This document shows, in pieces, positions 1 through 9,018 of a stretch of DNA of 64,000 nt. Source of the stretch: Brevibacterium sp. RIT 803 (GTDB lineage Bacteria > Actinomycetota > Actinomycetes > Actinomycetales > Brevibacteriaceae); assembly GCF_016892625.1 (NCBI RefSeq), contig NZ_JAFEMW010000001.1, positions 496,001 through 560,000 on the forward strand, given 5' to 3'. A program made the translations under genes and the position numbers. Numbering within the stretch: the first letter of the stretch is position 1; each line of letters starts with the position of its first letter. Below the pieces are notes generated by a model. It did no database searches and had not been told where the DNA came from. It saw nothing but the letters and a program-made list of their open reading frames with translations.

Positions 1-90
1 TTTGTTTTTCGCAGCGCTCCTAAAACCTTCATATAGAACAAGCGCCAGAAACACGGTAAGGACGATAATAAAAACAGTTGCAAATTTCAT
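1..90 (-). CDS. N-terminal fragment of a membrane protein, possibly a sodium:solute symporter
   Basis: The first 30 codons of a gene running off the left edge are visible. They read as a short hydrophobic N-terminal helix (FIIVLTVFLALVLY) followed by a basic patch. The ATG overlaps the stop of the upstream small membrane protein by four bases (ATGA), so the two are probably translationally coupled. A small membrane protein followed by a large transporter is a common arrangement for solute:sodium symporters, but too little sequence is present to assign a family. The symporter idea is inference. Confidence 0.4.
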   Translation of the reverse strand, partial: MKFATVFIIVLTVFLALVLYEGFRSAAKNK

Positions 91-278
91 GCCGAGCCCT
101 CCGAGTCTTCGAGCCCTGATTCTGTTTTCTCACTGTTATTGCGCTTGAAATCATCCTTGCCAATTTTTGCATACCATTTCGATCGGACGACAAACCAGGC
201 GACCAATAAAATCACTAACCCACTGACCAGCCAGACACTAAAGGGTGACCCGAATGTGTTGATAATATTCTCTTGCAT
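87..278 (-). CDS. Small single-pass membrane protein
   Basis: This 63-residue protein has one clear transmembrane helix at about residues 14-32 (VWLVSGLVILLVAWFVV), followed by a basic then acidic soluble tail. It overlaps the next gene by ATGA and so is likely its co-translated partner. Small proteins of this kind often accompany symporters as accessory subunits; that role is inferred from context only. No enzymatic motif is visible. Confidence 0.6.
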   Translation of the reverse strand: MQENIINTFGSPFSVWLVSGLVILLVAWFVVRSKWYAKIGKDDFKRNNSEKTESGLEDSEGSA

Positions 279-343
279 GACATACCACGCTTAATTAGAT
301 ACGAGACCTCGGCACCATAGATGCCGTCGCTTTGAAAATGCAA

Positions 344-1399
344 TTAACTATTGTCAATCCTCATAACCACCTTTCCCATTCTATTTGAAGTTTCAATAGC
401 ATTGTGAGCGTCATGAACGTCTTCCATCGGCACTACCCTGTCTATAACAGGATGAATCTGATGAGTTGCGATTGTGTCGACGACGGATCTGAAACTTTGC
501 AATCCGCCCAGTGGAGCTCCGATGATTCGTTTATGTGCCTGATACAACTCACGAATGCTGATGCCTGGGTCGTCCCCAGAAGAAGCCCCACATGCAACGA
601 GGCGTCCACCTGGTCGCAACGACCGTAATGATTCTTTCCATGTGGCTGCTCCTACGGGATCAACAACAACGTCAACCCCGCAGCCATCTGTAAGATCGGC
701 AACGAAAGTGCTCCAGTTCGGGGTGGACGTGTCGAATAATTCGCTTACTCCCAATGCGTTCAGTGATCGGGCAAAAATGTCCGGAGAACGGGTCCCGGCC
801 CAAACCACAGCCCCGGCAGACACCGCCAATTGAATTGCGGCAGTTGCCACTCCCCCGCTGGCACCAACTACTAGGACCTTTTCACCGACTCGAACCGCGC
901 CGGCAGAGATGATCAGGTTCCATGCTGTGGTGAAAGCGACCGGAATCGCAGCCGCTTCTTCGGTAGTCAAGCCCTGAGGAACCATGGCGACGTTCCGTGG
1001 ATCGACCCATATTTCCTCCTGTTGGACACCGTCAGTGTCCTCACCGAGCAATTCGAATTTTGGACACATGGATGTTTCGCCAATACGACAAAATTGGCAT
1101 TCTCCACAGGACAAACCGGGATAGACGACCACTCGATCACCAATCCGCAGGTCAGACCGGGCGTCCATGCCGAGTGCCCCAATACGTCCAGCTGCGTCGG
1201 CACCCATGACATGAGGAAACTTCTTAGGCAACCGGATCCCCGGCCCTGAGTGTCCACTTCTGACTGCTACGTCCAACCAATTCAGACCACAGGCTTCGAC
1301 ATCGACTCGAACCTTAGTCTCGTCGCCACGATACGTTGGACGATCGGCAATGCGAAGAACCTCGGGTCCTCCGAAACTATTGATACTCACATTTCGCAT
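344..1399 (-). CDS. Zinc-binding medium-chain dehydrogenase/reductase
   Basis: A 351-residue MDR-superfamily protein that should oxidise an alcohol or reduce a ketone/enone with NAD(P). The structural zinc lobe is intact, with Cys 98, 101, 104 and 112 in the CxxCxxCx7C pattern. A cysteine at 37 sits where the catalytic zinc ligand of alcohol dehydrogenases lies. The Rossmann glycine motif is VGASGGVA near residues 177-184, the form seen in quinone-oxidoreductase-like members. The ATG has a good GGAGG site about seven bases upstream. It lies 25 bp downstream of the M19 dipeptidase on the same strand and is probably co-transcribed with it. The substrate is unknown. Confidence 0.85.
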   Translation of the reverse strand: MRNVSINSFGGPEVLRIADRPTYRGDETKVRVDVEACGLNWLDVAVRSGHSGPGIRLPKKFPHVMGADAAGRIGALGMDARSDLRIGDRVVVYPGLSCGECQFCRIGETSMCPKFELLGEDTDGVQQEEIWVDPRNVAMVPQGLTTEEAAAIPVAFTTAWNLIISAGAVRVGEKVLVVGASGGVATAAIQLAVSAGAVVWAGTRSPDIFARSLNALGVSELFDTSTPNWSTFVADLTDGCGVDVVVDPVGAATWKESLRSLRPGGRLVACGASSGDDPGISIRELYQAHKRIIGAPLGGLQSFRSVVDTIATHQIHPVIDRVVPMEDVHDAHNAIETSNRMGKVVMRIDNS

Positions 1400-1424
1400 C
1401 GCGGACCTCCGGATGCACCGGCGG

Positions 1425-2651
1425 CTACCAAACCTCGTTCAGTACCCGCAGAGTGTTCGTGCTCACAACTTTGACGATGTCCTCATCGCTGTATCCGTGC
1501 TTAACCAACCAGCCGATAATGTTATAGAAACACTCAGTTGGATTCTCGAGGCCCGCCACGTACGGCATCTTCGGATATTCAGGACCGACGTGTGCCTGGT
1601 GTACCCCCAAATTGGCGGCGAATTCGTCATGGAGCCCGACATGATCCCCGTACAAAGTGTCGGGACCAAAAGACACATGGTCGATCCCCATCAGGTTCAC
1701 GCAGTACTCGAAATGATCCATAACGGATTCCAATGAATGTTCAATGTGATTTTTTGACAAGGATGTGTGAGGTGCCGCCTCGAGACCCAGGACTCCACCA
1801 ACTTCCGCGCAACCTTTCAATACCTCATCCGGCTTCATCCTTGGAGTTGGCCAGACCCCCCGAGCTCCTGCATGCGTGATTAGAACAGGCTTGCTGGAAG
1901 CAGAAAAGGTATCCATGCACGTGTAATCACTGGAGTGCGACACATCGATTGCGATTCCCAGTTTGTTCATTCTCTCCACCGCTTGACGACCAAAGACGGT
2001 TAAGCCCCCGTCACGGGGTTCTTTGAGCCCGGTTCCCAACGTATTCGACTCCGAATAGGCGATTCCCATTGAGCGGATGCCGAAACCGTAGAGAATATCT
2101 AGTCTGTCGACTTCATTTTCGATTGGGGTAGAAGCCTCGAGGCTCATGATCAAGGCGACTTCGTCATTCTCATGTGCTTGAGCGATATCTTCAACGCCGC
2201 GACACACACGGACGAACTCTTGATGCGCGATATCGCTGAGCCTCATGCCCAAGTCGTACAACACGTCATCGAACTTCCAACCGAACTTACTGGTCACACA
2301 CGCCGTACCATCCATTAGATTATCGAACACGGCTGTCATGCCAGATCGTGAAAGCCCTCGATAAGCAGTCCGCTGCCGCCCAGTGCGGTTATAGCTGCGC
2401 ACTTCGCTCATGTGGGAAGGAAAGACTTGTGGATGATCATGAAGGCTGATCACGATGTTATCGCGCAGTAGCTTCGCGGCTCGCTCCGATTGCTCCTGGT
2501 CGAGCCCTAAGTCGTACACAGGCTTCCTGTCCAACTGCTCCACGAGATCAAATTCTGTGTAGTCTGCCCCTGATTCTAGGTATGAGTACGACTCGTATCC
2601 GTTGTATTTGCCGGAAGAGTAGTGTTCGCTCATTTCGGTACTGTTGCTCAC
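1425..2651 (-). CDS. Membrane dipeptidase, peptidase family M19
   Basis: This is a zinc dipeptidase of the renal-dipeptidase family, which hydrolyses dipeptides or related amides. All expected metal and active-site motifs are visible: HxD in LHDH, the bridging Glu in SLEAS, His in VSHSS and THAG, and Asp in FGPD. An in-frame extension to 2714 exists, but the GTG at 2651 is preceded by AGAAGGAG at ideal spacing, so I start there (408 residues). No signal peptide is seen, so it is probably cytosolic. The downstream MDR gene and the divergent Lrp regulator suggest a small amino-acid or dipeptide catabolic unit. The substrate cannot be read from sequence. Confidence 0.88.
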   Translation of the reverse strand: MSNSTEMSEHYSSGKYNGYESYSYLESGADYTEFDLVEQLDRKPVYDLGLDQEQSERAAKLLRDNIVISLHDHPQVFPSHMSEVRSYNRTGRQRTAYRGLSRSGMTAVFDNLMDGTACVTSKFGWKFDDVLYDLGMRLSDIAHQEFVRVCRGVEDIAQAHENDEVALIMSLEASTPIENEVDRLDILYGFGIRSMGIAYSESNTLGTGLKEPRDGGLTVFGRQAVERMNKLGIAIDVSHSSDYTCMDTFSASSKPVLITHAGARGVWPTPRMKPDEVLKGCAEVGGVLGLEAAPHTSLSKNHIEHSLESVMDHFEYCVNLMGIDHVSFGPDTLYGDHVGLHDEFAANLGVHQAHVGPEYPKMPYVAGLENPTECFYNIIGWLVKHGYSDEDIVKVVSTNTLRVLNEVW

Positions 2652-2885
2652 GATATTTCTCCTTCTGGATTGCGCATACCGCAGCATGTCTTTTCTGCGA
2701 TCTACGGTGATCACTGACAGCGCTTGGCAAATGTGGTGGACCTTGCCTCCGGCCGTTTACTTTCGGCAGTTCCAAGATCTGCAGGATTGATGTCATCTCA
2801 AGGATCTCTATGCTGGATCTGCTGCTTCTAATATCCCTGGATGACGTAAACCTGTCAACCCTAGTTCTGTGAGAAAATAGCCTGC

Positions 2886-3908
2886 ATGAACGAGATACAG
2901 AGCTTTGCCACGCCCGAAGCGACTTCACTCCGGCAGGATGCGGCGCACATTCTCGATTCGACCGATCAAAAGATTGTCGCGGCATTACAACTATCGCCGC
3001 GCGCATCGTGGGCGAGAATATCCGAGATCTTGAATGTATCGGAGTCAGTAGTACTGCGCCGAGGTCGCCGACTGCTCAGTTCAGGAAAAGTACGGGTGTC
3101 AGCGTTGCCTGATCCGCTTCGCTGCGGGTTCGGATTTCCAGTAATGATTAGGCTGAAATGCGAGATAGGAAGCGCCCAAGCGGTAGCGCAAACTCTTGCT
3201 TCACGACCGGACGCACGACTGGTGATCATCCTTGCCGGGAGTTATGACGTGTTACTCGAATTGGTTGTGTCAACAAGAGCTCAGCTAGAGGATGTTCTAG
3301 TTGACAGCTTCAGAGAAATACCGGGGATAGTCAGTAGCGAAAGCGCAACAGTGATTCGTACGTTTAAGACTTCTTATGACTGGGGTAGGAGGATACTCGG
3401 CGTTGAAGGTGACAACCTGGCAGATTCCGCTACACCGTCTCCGGACGGCGAGATGTCACGTAAGCTTGACTCCACAGACCGCCGCTTGATCGACCTGCTC
3501 TCCACAGACGGACGATTGAAGCTAAAGGAGCTCTCAGCTCGCTCTGGGATCAGCGAATCGTCGGTTCGTAGGCGGGTTGATTCACTATGGAACTCCAAGA
3601 GCATTCAGTTCGGCACGTACGTCGATCCCTCTCTACTCGGGTACGAGGCTCCGCTAATGGTTTGGATTCAAGTGGGAACAGAGCGTCTCGAGTCCGCGGC
3701 AATTCAATTGAGTGCGATCCCGGAAGTTCGATACGTCTCGGCGACAACCGGGGACTATCAATTGGTCGCTGAAGTTATCCTAAAAGACATTGACAGAATA
3801 TACGAGTTCATCACGTCGGACGTCTCCGCCCTGACGCACGCTCAGCAGACAAGTATCGGGCTGGAGCTAAGAACCGTTAAACGCGGCTATTTCCCACAGC
3901 AAACATGA
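2886..3908 (+). CDS. Lrp/AsnC-family regulator with two tandem modules
   Basis: A 340-residue protein with two complete Lrp modules. Each begins with LDSTD plus a winged helix-turn-helix (about residues 25-70 and 190-235) and ends with an effector-binding (RAM/AsnC ligand) domain. Tandem-module Lrp proteins are typical of actinobacteria. It is divergent from the dipeptidase/MDR pair across a 234-bp intergenic region, the obvious place for its operator, so it probably controls that operon in response to an amino acid or dipeptide product. The ATG has no strong ribosome site. Confidence 0.88.
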   Translation: MNEIQSFATPEATSLRQDAAHILDSTDQKIVAALQLSPRASWARISEILNVSESVVLRRGRRLLSSGKVRVSALPDPLRCGFGFPVMIRLKCEIGSAQAVAQTLASRPDARLVIILAGSYDVLLELVVSTRAQLEDVLVDSFREIPGIVSSESATVIRTFKTSYDWGRRILGVEGDNLADSATPSPDGEMSRKLDSTDRRLIDLLSTDGRLKLKELSARSGISESSVRRRVDSLWNSKSIQFGTYVDPSLLGYEAPLMVWIQVGTERLESAAIQLSAIPEVRYVSATTGDYQLVAEVILKDIDRIYEFITSDVSALTHAQQTSIGLELRTVKRGYFPQQT

Positions 3909-4025
3909 AATTAACACAAGAAGGCTGCCATTTTCCAAGTACTTGATTTACTCTTTAATATGCGAACTTTCGATGCGTTAAATCATGTGTAGATAGAATT
4001 TCGCGTTCCGAATTTTGGTGACGTT

Positions 4026-5522
4026 TCAGTTTTCCACCGCGGTTCTAAGCCTGTCAAGATTGGCCAACGATTTGCGATCGATCTTGCCCACCGGAGTGAC
4101 AGGAAGCTCATCAAGAATATGTATATCCTCAGGAACAAACGGCCGACTGAGTGCAGACTCTGCCCAGTTCTTTAGGTCCGCGATGATTGTCGTCGACGCC
4201 TGCCCGCTGACGCTCACGTAGGCCACAGGTACCTCACCGAGGTCGTGATGCTCACGTCCGAGGACACACACATCGGTGACGCTGGGATGACTGACTAGTG
4301 CCTGTTCGATAGTTGCCGGTGAAATGTTTTCTCCTCCCCTCACGATAGTGTCTTTGAGCCGACCAGAGATCATGAGATACCCGTCCGCATCGATACGCCC
4401 GAGGTCACCGGTATGGAGCCATCCGTTCTCGATCGGATCGGCTCCGTCAGCTCCGAGATATTCGGCCATCAGGGTGTCTCCGCCGATTAGTACTTCTCCA
4501 TCACGGCCTTCAGCCACAGGGTCCAAGCTTCCGGGCTTGGCAATGCGAATAGTTTGACCCGCGAGCACGGTGCCCACTGAACCTGCTTTCCGCCGTTCCG
4601 GCGGGTTCATTGTTGAAGTACACGTCGCTTCGGACATGCCATACGAGAGAACGACGGGCACTCCGAAAGCGGCTTCTATATCCTTCACCTGCTCAGTCTT
4701 GATCGGCGCGGACCCGCATCGAATCATGCGCAGGTTCTCAAACTCATCATTGGGCTGCACGTAAGGAAGCATGCGGAGAAACATCGTCGGCACTCCAGTC
4801 ACAATGGTGGGCTCGGTCCTCCTTAGAGCCTCCACGGCCAACTTTGGGCGGAATTTCTCCTCGAGCACTACCCGTGCACCGGCGATCAGCGGTGCGATGA
4901 TCTGATTGTTCACGCCGTTCGTGTGAAAGATCGGCATTAAATGCAGGAGCACGTCGTGGTCCGACAGCGAAGTCCGCTCGATCAAACTTGCTGCGTGTGT
5001 TGCGACCGCGCTGTGCGAGAGTACGGCTCCTTTGGGGCGGCCCGTACTCCCGGAGGTGAACAGCAATAGTGCCTTATCACTGGCAACGACGTCGGCCACG
5101 ATAAGTTCGATACTTTGCTGCGCGCCTAGTTCCCCTGTCGACACGACCATGTCGGAGACTGCGGCAAGCTCGTCGTAACGTTCGGGCTCGCAGACTAGCG
5201 ATTTCAGACCGACAATCTCGCACTGCTCTCTGAGCAGGCTCGTCGAACTGCGTGGATCGATGAAGGCAGGACAGGCACCCATGAGAATCAAACCGATGAA
5301 TGCCGCAATTGACTCGGCGGTCTTGTCGACGACGAGTCCAACCCGGTCTCCCCTGTTCAGGCGCAGGCACGAAAATCTGCTCTGGGCTCCTGCGATAGTG
5401 TCCCGCAGATCGGCGTAAGTCACTTCGGCATCTGTCGAGCTGAATGCGGTCCGCCCTGAGCCCGCATGACGCGCCAGTGATTCGCTCAGTCTCCGGGAAA
5501 GCGTCAGATATTCGGTTGTCAT
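4026..5522 (-). CDS. Class I adenylate-forming acyl-CoA synthetase
   Basis: A 498-residue ANL-superfamily ligase that activates a carboxylic acid as acyl-AMP and then transfers it to CoA. The P-loop-like motif LLFTSGSTGRPKGA is near residue 160, the A5 motif is in SYGMSEA, A7/A8 is GWLHTGDLG...GRLKDTIVRGGENISP, and the A10 lysine lies in TPVGKIDRK near the C terminus. It overlaps the CoA-transferase B subunit by ATGA and is the last gene of the IclR-led operon, so it probably activates the acid consumed there. Substrate specificity is unknown; CaiC-like or aryl/short-chain acids are possible. Confidence 0.9.
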   Translation of the reverse strand: MTTEYLTLSRRLSESLARHAGSGRTAFSSTDAEVTYADLRDTIAGAQSRFSCLRLNRGDRVGLVVDKTAESIAAFIGLILMGACPAFIDPRSSTSLLREQCEIVGLKSLVCEPERYDELAAVSDMVVSTGELGAQQSIELIVADVVASDKALLLFTSGSTGRPKGAVLSHSAVATHAASLIERTSLSDHDVLLHLMPIFHTNGVNNQIIAPLIAGARVVLEEKFRPKLAVEALRRTEPTIVTGVPTMFLRMLPYVQPNDEFENLRMIRCGSAPIKTEQVKDIEAAFGVPVVLSYGMSEATCTSTMNPPERRKAGSVGTVLAGQTIRIAKPGSLDPVAEGRDGEVLIGGDTLMAEYLGADGADPIENGWLHTGDLGRIDADGYLMISGRLKDTIVRGGENISPATIEQALVSHPSVTDVCVLGREHHDLGEVPVAYVSVSGQASTTIIADLKNWAESALSRPFVPEDIHILDELPVTPVGKIDRKSLANLDRLRTAVEN

Positions 5523-6280
5523 TTCACACTCACTTCGTTGTCAGCAGCGATTGAGCCATCGGGGTCCAGCGAATGCAGTCCTTGGAGTTCTCGCCGTGTC
5601 GGTGGTGGAGTCGGTCCGGCTCCCTGGGAGGAAAAGCCAAATCCGGTCCGCTCTCGAACCGTTTCGAGCGACGTGGCAGGGTTATACGACTTCAGAGCCA
5701 GTGCCCCTTCGATGAGTTCGAACACGGCCAGCGGTGTCACGAGTCCGTGCATTCCACCGTCCGCCGTAACGAAGTCCAGTTCGTTGACGAGGGTTCTCTT
5801 GCTGTGCTCAGTTCGCCACGTGACGCACCGATTCGCGGTCGGAAGCATCACGGCGGCACCACCCCCACCGGGGAGACGGACTTTCGGATGCGTCCACGAG
5901 CCAATCACCGAGTTGTTCGTCCTGCCTTTTCCATCAATCTGAGCCGCTCCCAGGAAGCTCAAGTCCATGCCGCCGCGGCAGCTGAGGTCGTAGAAGTCTT
6001 CATTGTCGAAGATCGAGGCGGTTCCGGTGGTGAGGAGGGGGTCCGAGCTCGAAACGGGAACGCTGTCGGGTGTTGGATCGACTCCACCAGCGACATTGAC
6101 ATAAGTAAATGGGAAGTCATAGGCCCGCTTGGCGAGCAGGCAGGCCAACATGGGAAAGGTCGAGTTGACCCCGCTGAAGGTCACTTCGTTGGGACGGATG
6201 AATCTGGCGAGATTGACGACCATGTATTCGAATGCCGACGTCGCATCAGGCTCGACGTCCTGGACAAGTGTTTCAATCAT
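5519..6280 (-). CDS. CoA-transferase family I, subunit B
   Basis: A 253-residue beta subunit of a glutaconate/3-oxoacid CoA-transferase-like heterodimer. It starts at the ATG inside the end of subunit A (8-bp overlap); longer readings upstream only translate subunit A out of frame. C-terminal family motifs include VRLPGGGGAAVM and VNELDFVTADGGMHG. By eye, the place where glutaconate CoA-transferase beta carries its catalytic Glu (ExG) reads YVNVAGGVD, with no Glu. It could therefore be a hydrolase/lyase-type relative such as IpdB. That reading is inference and needs an alignment. Confidence 0.85.
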   Translation of the reverse strand: MIETLVQDVEPDATSAFEYMVVNLARFIRPNEVTFSGVNSTFPMLACLLAKRAYDFPFTYVNVAGGVDPTPDSVPVSSSDPLLTTGTASIFDNEDFYDLSCRGGMDLSFLGAAQIDGKGRTNNSVIGSWTHPKVRLPGGGGAAVMLPTANRCVTWRTEHSKRTLVNELDFVTADGGMHGLVTPLAVFELIEGALALKSYNPATSLETVRERTGFGFSSQGAGPTPPPTRRELQGLHSLDPDGSIAADNEVSVK

Positions 6281-7109
6281 GCTTGGCCTCCAAAGCCTCG
6301 GGAGCTGAGCGCAGATGCATATCGAACGCTTCGTCACCCGCTTCCAGGTACTGTTCCACTGCGGGGTAGTCGACTTCATAGTCGGGCCAGCAGGATCCGG
6401 GCCACGCGGTGCCGGGAGCCACCGAATACGCGTCGACAAGGAAGTGGGGAACCAAAGTGAGATTGGGAGCCTTCTGGAACTCAGCCTTGTCGACTTTCCT
6501 CTCCGCGACGATGAGGACCTTCTCAGCGGCCCTGCTCATGACTCGATCCCAGTGCGAGGTGCCGAGCACCCGGGCATCGCCGTCTCCGGTGATCTCGTTG
6601 ACATGGAGGATCGCGTAGTCGGGCCGGATGTACGGGATCGCCCAGCCGTGACGTCCGCTGCCATATGGGTCATCGATCTTCACCCACCCGTTGAGTTCGG
6701 CGAGGTCGGAACCATCGATACCAGCGCACAGCTGGAATGGGTTTCCGAACACCGACGCGCGAAGCCCTGCGGTCAAGGTTGCACAGGAATGCTCTTCAAG
6801 TTCAAGTGCCCCAGATTCCACAGCTTCTCGGTAGTGAGGAGCGAGGCCAAAATTGCCCTCAATCGCGACGATTCCGGTGCGTGCTCTGTCTACGACACCG
6901 GCCCGGCACAAGAGGTCGATGTCATATCCCGGCGACTGCTTGACGATTTCGATGTTTCGTTTGCCCTGTCGCACGAGCTCTCGCGCAACACCATTGGGTG
7001 AGCGGTGGAGGAAACTTCCCCCGACCGCGATCGATGCACCATCAGGGATACGCTCTACAAGTTTCGACAGCGAAAGCTGCTTGCTATCAGTTTGAGTTCG
7101 AGCTGTCAT
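6273..7109 (-). CDS. CoA-transferase family I, subunit A
   Basis: A 278-residue alpha subunit with the family N-terminal glycine-rich turn (ASIAVGGSFLHRSPNG, about residues 25-40) that binds CoA phosphate. The core is typical of glutaconate/IpdA-type subunits, including the HVNEITGDGDAR region. Its ATG overlaps the TAA of the crotonase gene by one base, and its end overlaps subunit B, so both subunits should be made in equal amounts. It probably moves CoA onto, or removes it from, an intermediate made by the CaiB, crotonase and ligase enzymes of this operon. Confidence 0.87.
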   Translation of the reverse strand: MTARTQTDSKQLSLSKLVERIPDGASIAVGGSFLHRSPNGVARELVRQGKRNIEIVKQSPGYDIDLLCRAGVVDRARTGIVAIEGNFGLAPHYREAVESGALELEEHSCATLTAGLRASVFGNPFQLCAGIDGSDLAELNGWVKIDDPYGSGRHGWAIPYIRPDYAILHVNEITGDGDARVLGTSHWDRVMSRAAEKVLIVAERKVDKAEFQKAPNLTLVPHFLVDAYSVAPGTAWPGSCWPDYEVDYPAVEQYLEAGDEAFDMHLRSAPEALEAKHD

Positions 7110-7846
7110 TACCGGGGCCCTTCTACATAGTTCTTAATCCGCATCTGCAGGCCAGGCGTGGCCACGCTGCGTGCGAGATCGGCGAAATCGGCATCGAAAT
7201 CGCCGACGGACAATGCTCGGCTCAAGGAAGCAGCCGCTTCAGGAGACAATGACGATGCTTGGTCGAGTGCCGTATCGACAACGCCTGGCCAGTCGTCGCG
7301 ATCTGCGATTTTGGTCGCCAGTCCCATGGCAAACGCTTCATCTGCGGTGATTGTGCGTCCCTCAGCAAGTACAGAGCGGGCGGATTCTGTTCCGATACGG
7401 TCGATAATACGACGCGTTCCGAGTACGACGTCGAAGCGTAACCCGGGAAACCGAAATGTGCTGTCGGGGGCGACGATCCTTGTATCACATGCTGCGAAGA
7501 GATCGGCTCCTGCGCCAAACGTTGGACCATGGGCCATTGCCAGCGTCGGGATCTCGGCGCTGGCAACGTCCTGGAGGAGAGTCTCTAGACGGAGAAACCT
7601 GTGAGCCAGAACGGCGTCTGATTGATTCGAAAGATCGGTGAAGTCAAAGCCAGCGCTGAAACTCTTTCCCTCACCCTGGAAGACGATGAGGCGGGCCCCC
7701 TCTTCTCGAGCATAACCAACTGCACCGATCAGCGCCTCGACGAGGTCAGCATTCAGGCTGTTGCGCTTCTCCGGCCTGTCGAGAATTACTCGGTAGACGA
7801 CGCCGTCCGAGTGCACCGCGACCGGCGGAGTAGTCGTTTCTATCAT
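7109..7846 (-). CDS. Enoyl-CoA hydratase/isomerase (crotonase family)
   Basis: A 245-residue crotonase-fold protein. The oxyanion-hole segments are recognisable: FSAGFDFTDL near residue 63 and MAHGPTFGAGADLFAACDTRI near 105-125. The catalytic Glu positions of hydratases (Glu144/Glu164 of rat ECH) are not evident around FRFPGLRFDVVLGTRRI, so the reaction may be isomerisation, hydrolysis or another crotonase reaction. It overlaps CaiB by ATGA on one side and CoA-transferase A by one base on the other. It acts in the cytosol on an acyl-CoA intermediate. Confidence 0.87.
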   Translation of the reverse strand: MIETTTPPVAVHSDGVVYRVILDRPEKRNSLNADLVEALIGAVGYAREEGARLIVFQGEGKSFSAGFDFTDLSNQSDAVLAHRFLRLETLLQDVASAEIPTLAMAHGPTFGAGADLFAACDTRIVAPDSTFRFPGLRFDVVLGTRRIIDRIGTESARSVLAEGRTITADEAFAMGLATKIADRDDWPGVVDTALDQASSLSPEAAASLSRALSVGDFDADFADLARSVATPGLQMRIKNYVEGPR

Positions 7847-9018
7847 GTGATTGGCTCCTTTGCCGCTTGAGAACGAACGAGTTCGTTGATGATCTCGTCG
7901 TGGTGCTCATCAAGCAGTGGTGGTTGTCGAACGAGGTGGTTGGGTTCGCCATTGATCTCCACCGGAAATCCGAAGGTCTTTGTGTCGTCTCCGTTTGGCA
8001 AGTTCAGATCCTGCACCCAGCCCATGGCTTCGACTTGCGGATCGGCGAGAGCTTCCGAATATTGGTTGATTGGAGCGCATGGAACACCGGCACCGTTGAG
8101 ATCATCGAGCACTTTGGCGCGGGAGCGGCCAATGAGAATCTCGCTTTCAACAATGGCTTTGAGTTCAGCTTGGTTTGACGCGCGTTTCTCCGTACTCGTA
8201 AATCTCGGATCTTCCAACAGGTCGCGGCGGTCGAATGCAGTGCAGAATGCCGCGAACAGTCCATTGTTTCCGGCTGCGATTGCAACATCTGAGTCCGCAC
8301 AGCGAAAGACTTCATACGGGGCGTTTCGAGGATGCGCGCCTCCAAGAGCCACGGGGTCCTCCCCGCTGCCGAATAGCTGGCTGGTCTGCAAGGCTGAGAT
8401 CCCGAGGCTCGAACCCAGCATCGACACGTCCAGTCGCGCCCCGATCCCGCTCGAGCGAGCCTGGAGGAGAGCCGACGATATCGAGTACGCGGCGTAGAGC
8501 CCGGTAGCGAAGTCGGAGATCGGCACTCCGCATTTGACCGACGCACGTCCCGGCTCTCCCGTGACGCTCATGATTCCACTCATGGCTTGGACGGTGAGAT
8601 CGAAGCCGGCTTCGCTGCTGCGGGGCCCACGTTGGCCGTATGCAGAAATCGAGCAGTAGACAATTCCAGGGTTGGCGATTCTCACGGACTCGTACCCGAA
8701 TCCAAGACGATCCATGACTCCTGGTCGGTTGTTCTCCACAATTACATCGGCGTCGTCGATCAGCTCGCTGGCGACGTTTCGGTCTTCGTCATTCTTGAGA
8801 TCGAGTGCTATCGAGCGTTTGTTGCGGTTGAGTGAAGCGAAATTTTCGCTGTAGCCATTGCTGAATGGAGGCCAACCACGCATCGTATCGCCCGTCTCAG
8901 GTCGTTCGATTTTGATGACGTCGGCACCCATGTCAGCGAGCAACATCCCGCAGTAGGGGCCCGATGCGACTGTACACACTTCGACGACGCGGACTCCGGC
9001 GAGTGGAGTATGAGTCAT
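7843..9018 (-). CDS. CaiB/BaiF-type (family III) CoA-transferase
   Basis: A 391-residue formyl-CoA-transferase-like enzyme that swaps CoA between acids through an aspartyl-CoA anhydride. Family motifs are LAGVRVVEV, ADMGADVIKIERPETGD, NRNKRSIALDLK, and a catalytic Asp probably in the segment SEAGFDLTVQAMSG near residue 150. The start MTHTPLAG has a GGAAGGA site and overlaps the IclR stop by ATGA; the 15-residue longer reading has no such support. It is the first enzyme gene after the regulator and probably makes the CoA thioester of the imported substrate. Confidence 0.9.
   Translation of the reverse strand: MTHTPLAGVRVVEVCTVASGPYCGMLLADMGADVIKIERPETGDTMRGWPPFSNGYSENFASLNRNKRSIALDLKNDEDRNVASELIDDADVIVENNRPGVMDRLGFGYESVRIANPGIVYCSISAYGQRGPRSSEAGFDLTVQAMSGIMSVTGEPGRASVKCGVPISDFATGLYAAYSISSALLQARSSGIGARLDVSMLGSSLGISALQTSQLFGSGEDPVALGGAHPRNAPYEVFRCADSDVAIAAGNNGLFAAFCTAFDRRDLLEDPRFTSTEKRASNQAELKAIVESEILIGRSRAKVLDDLNGAGVPCAPINQYSEALADPQVEAMGWVQDLNLPNGDDTKTFGFPVEINGEPNHLVRQPPLLDEHHDEIINELVRSQAAKEPIT

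Noticed and set aside
5573..6460. 295-codon plus-strand frame
   Set aside because: Antisense to both CoA-transferase subunits, which have clear family motifs.
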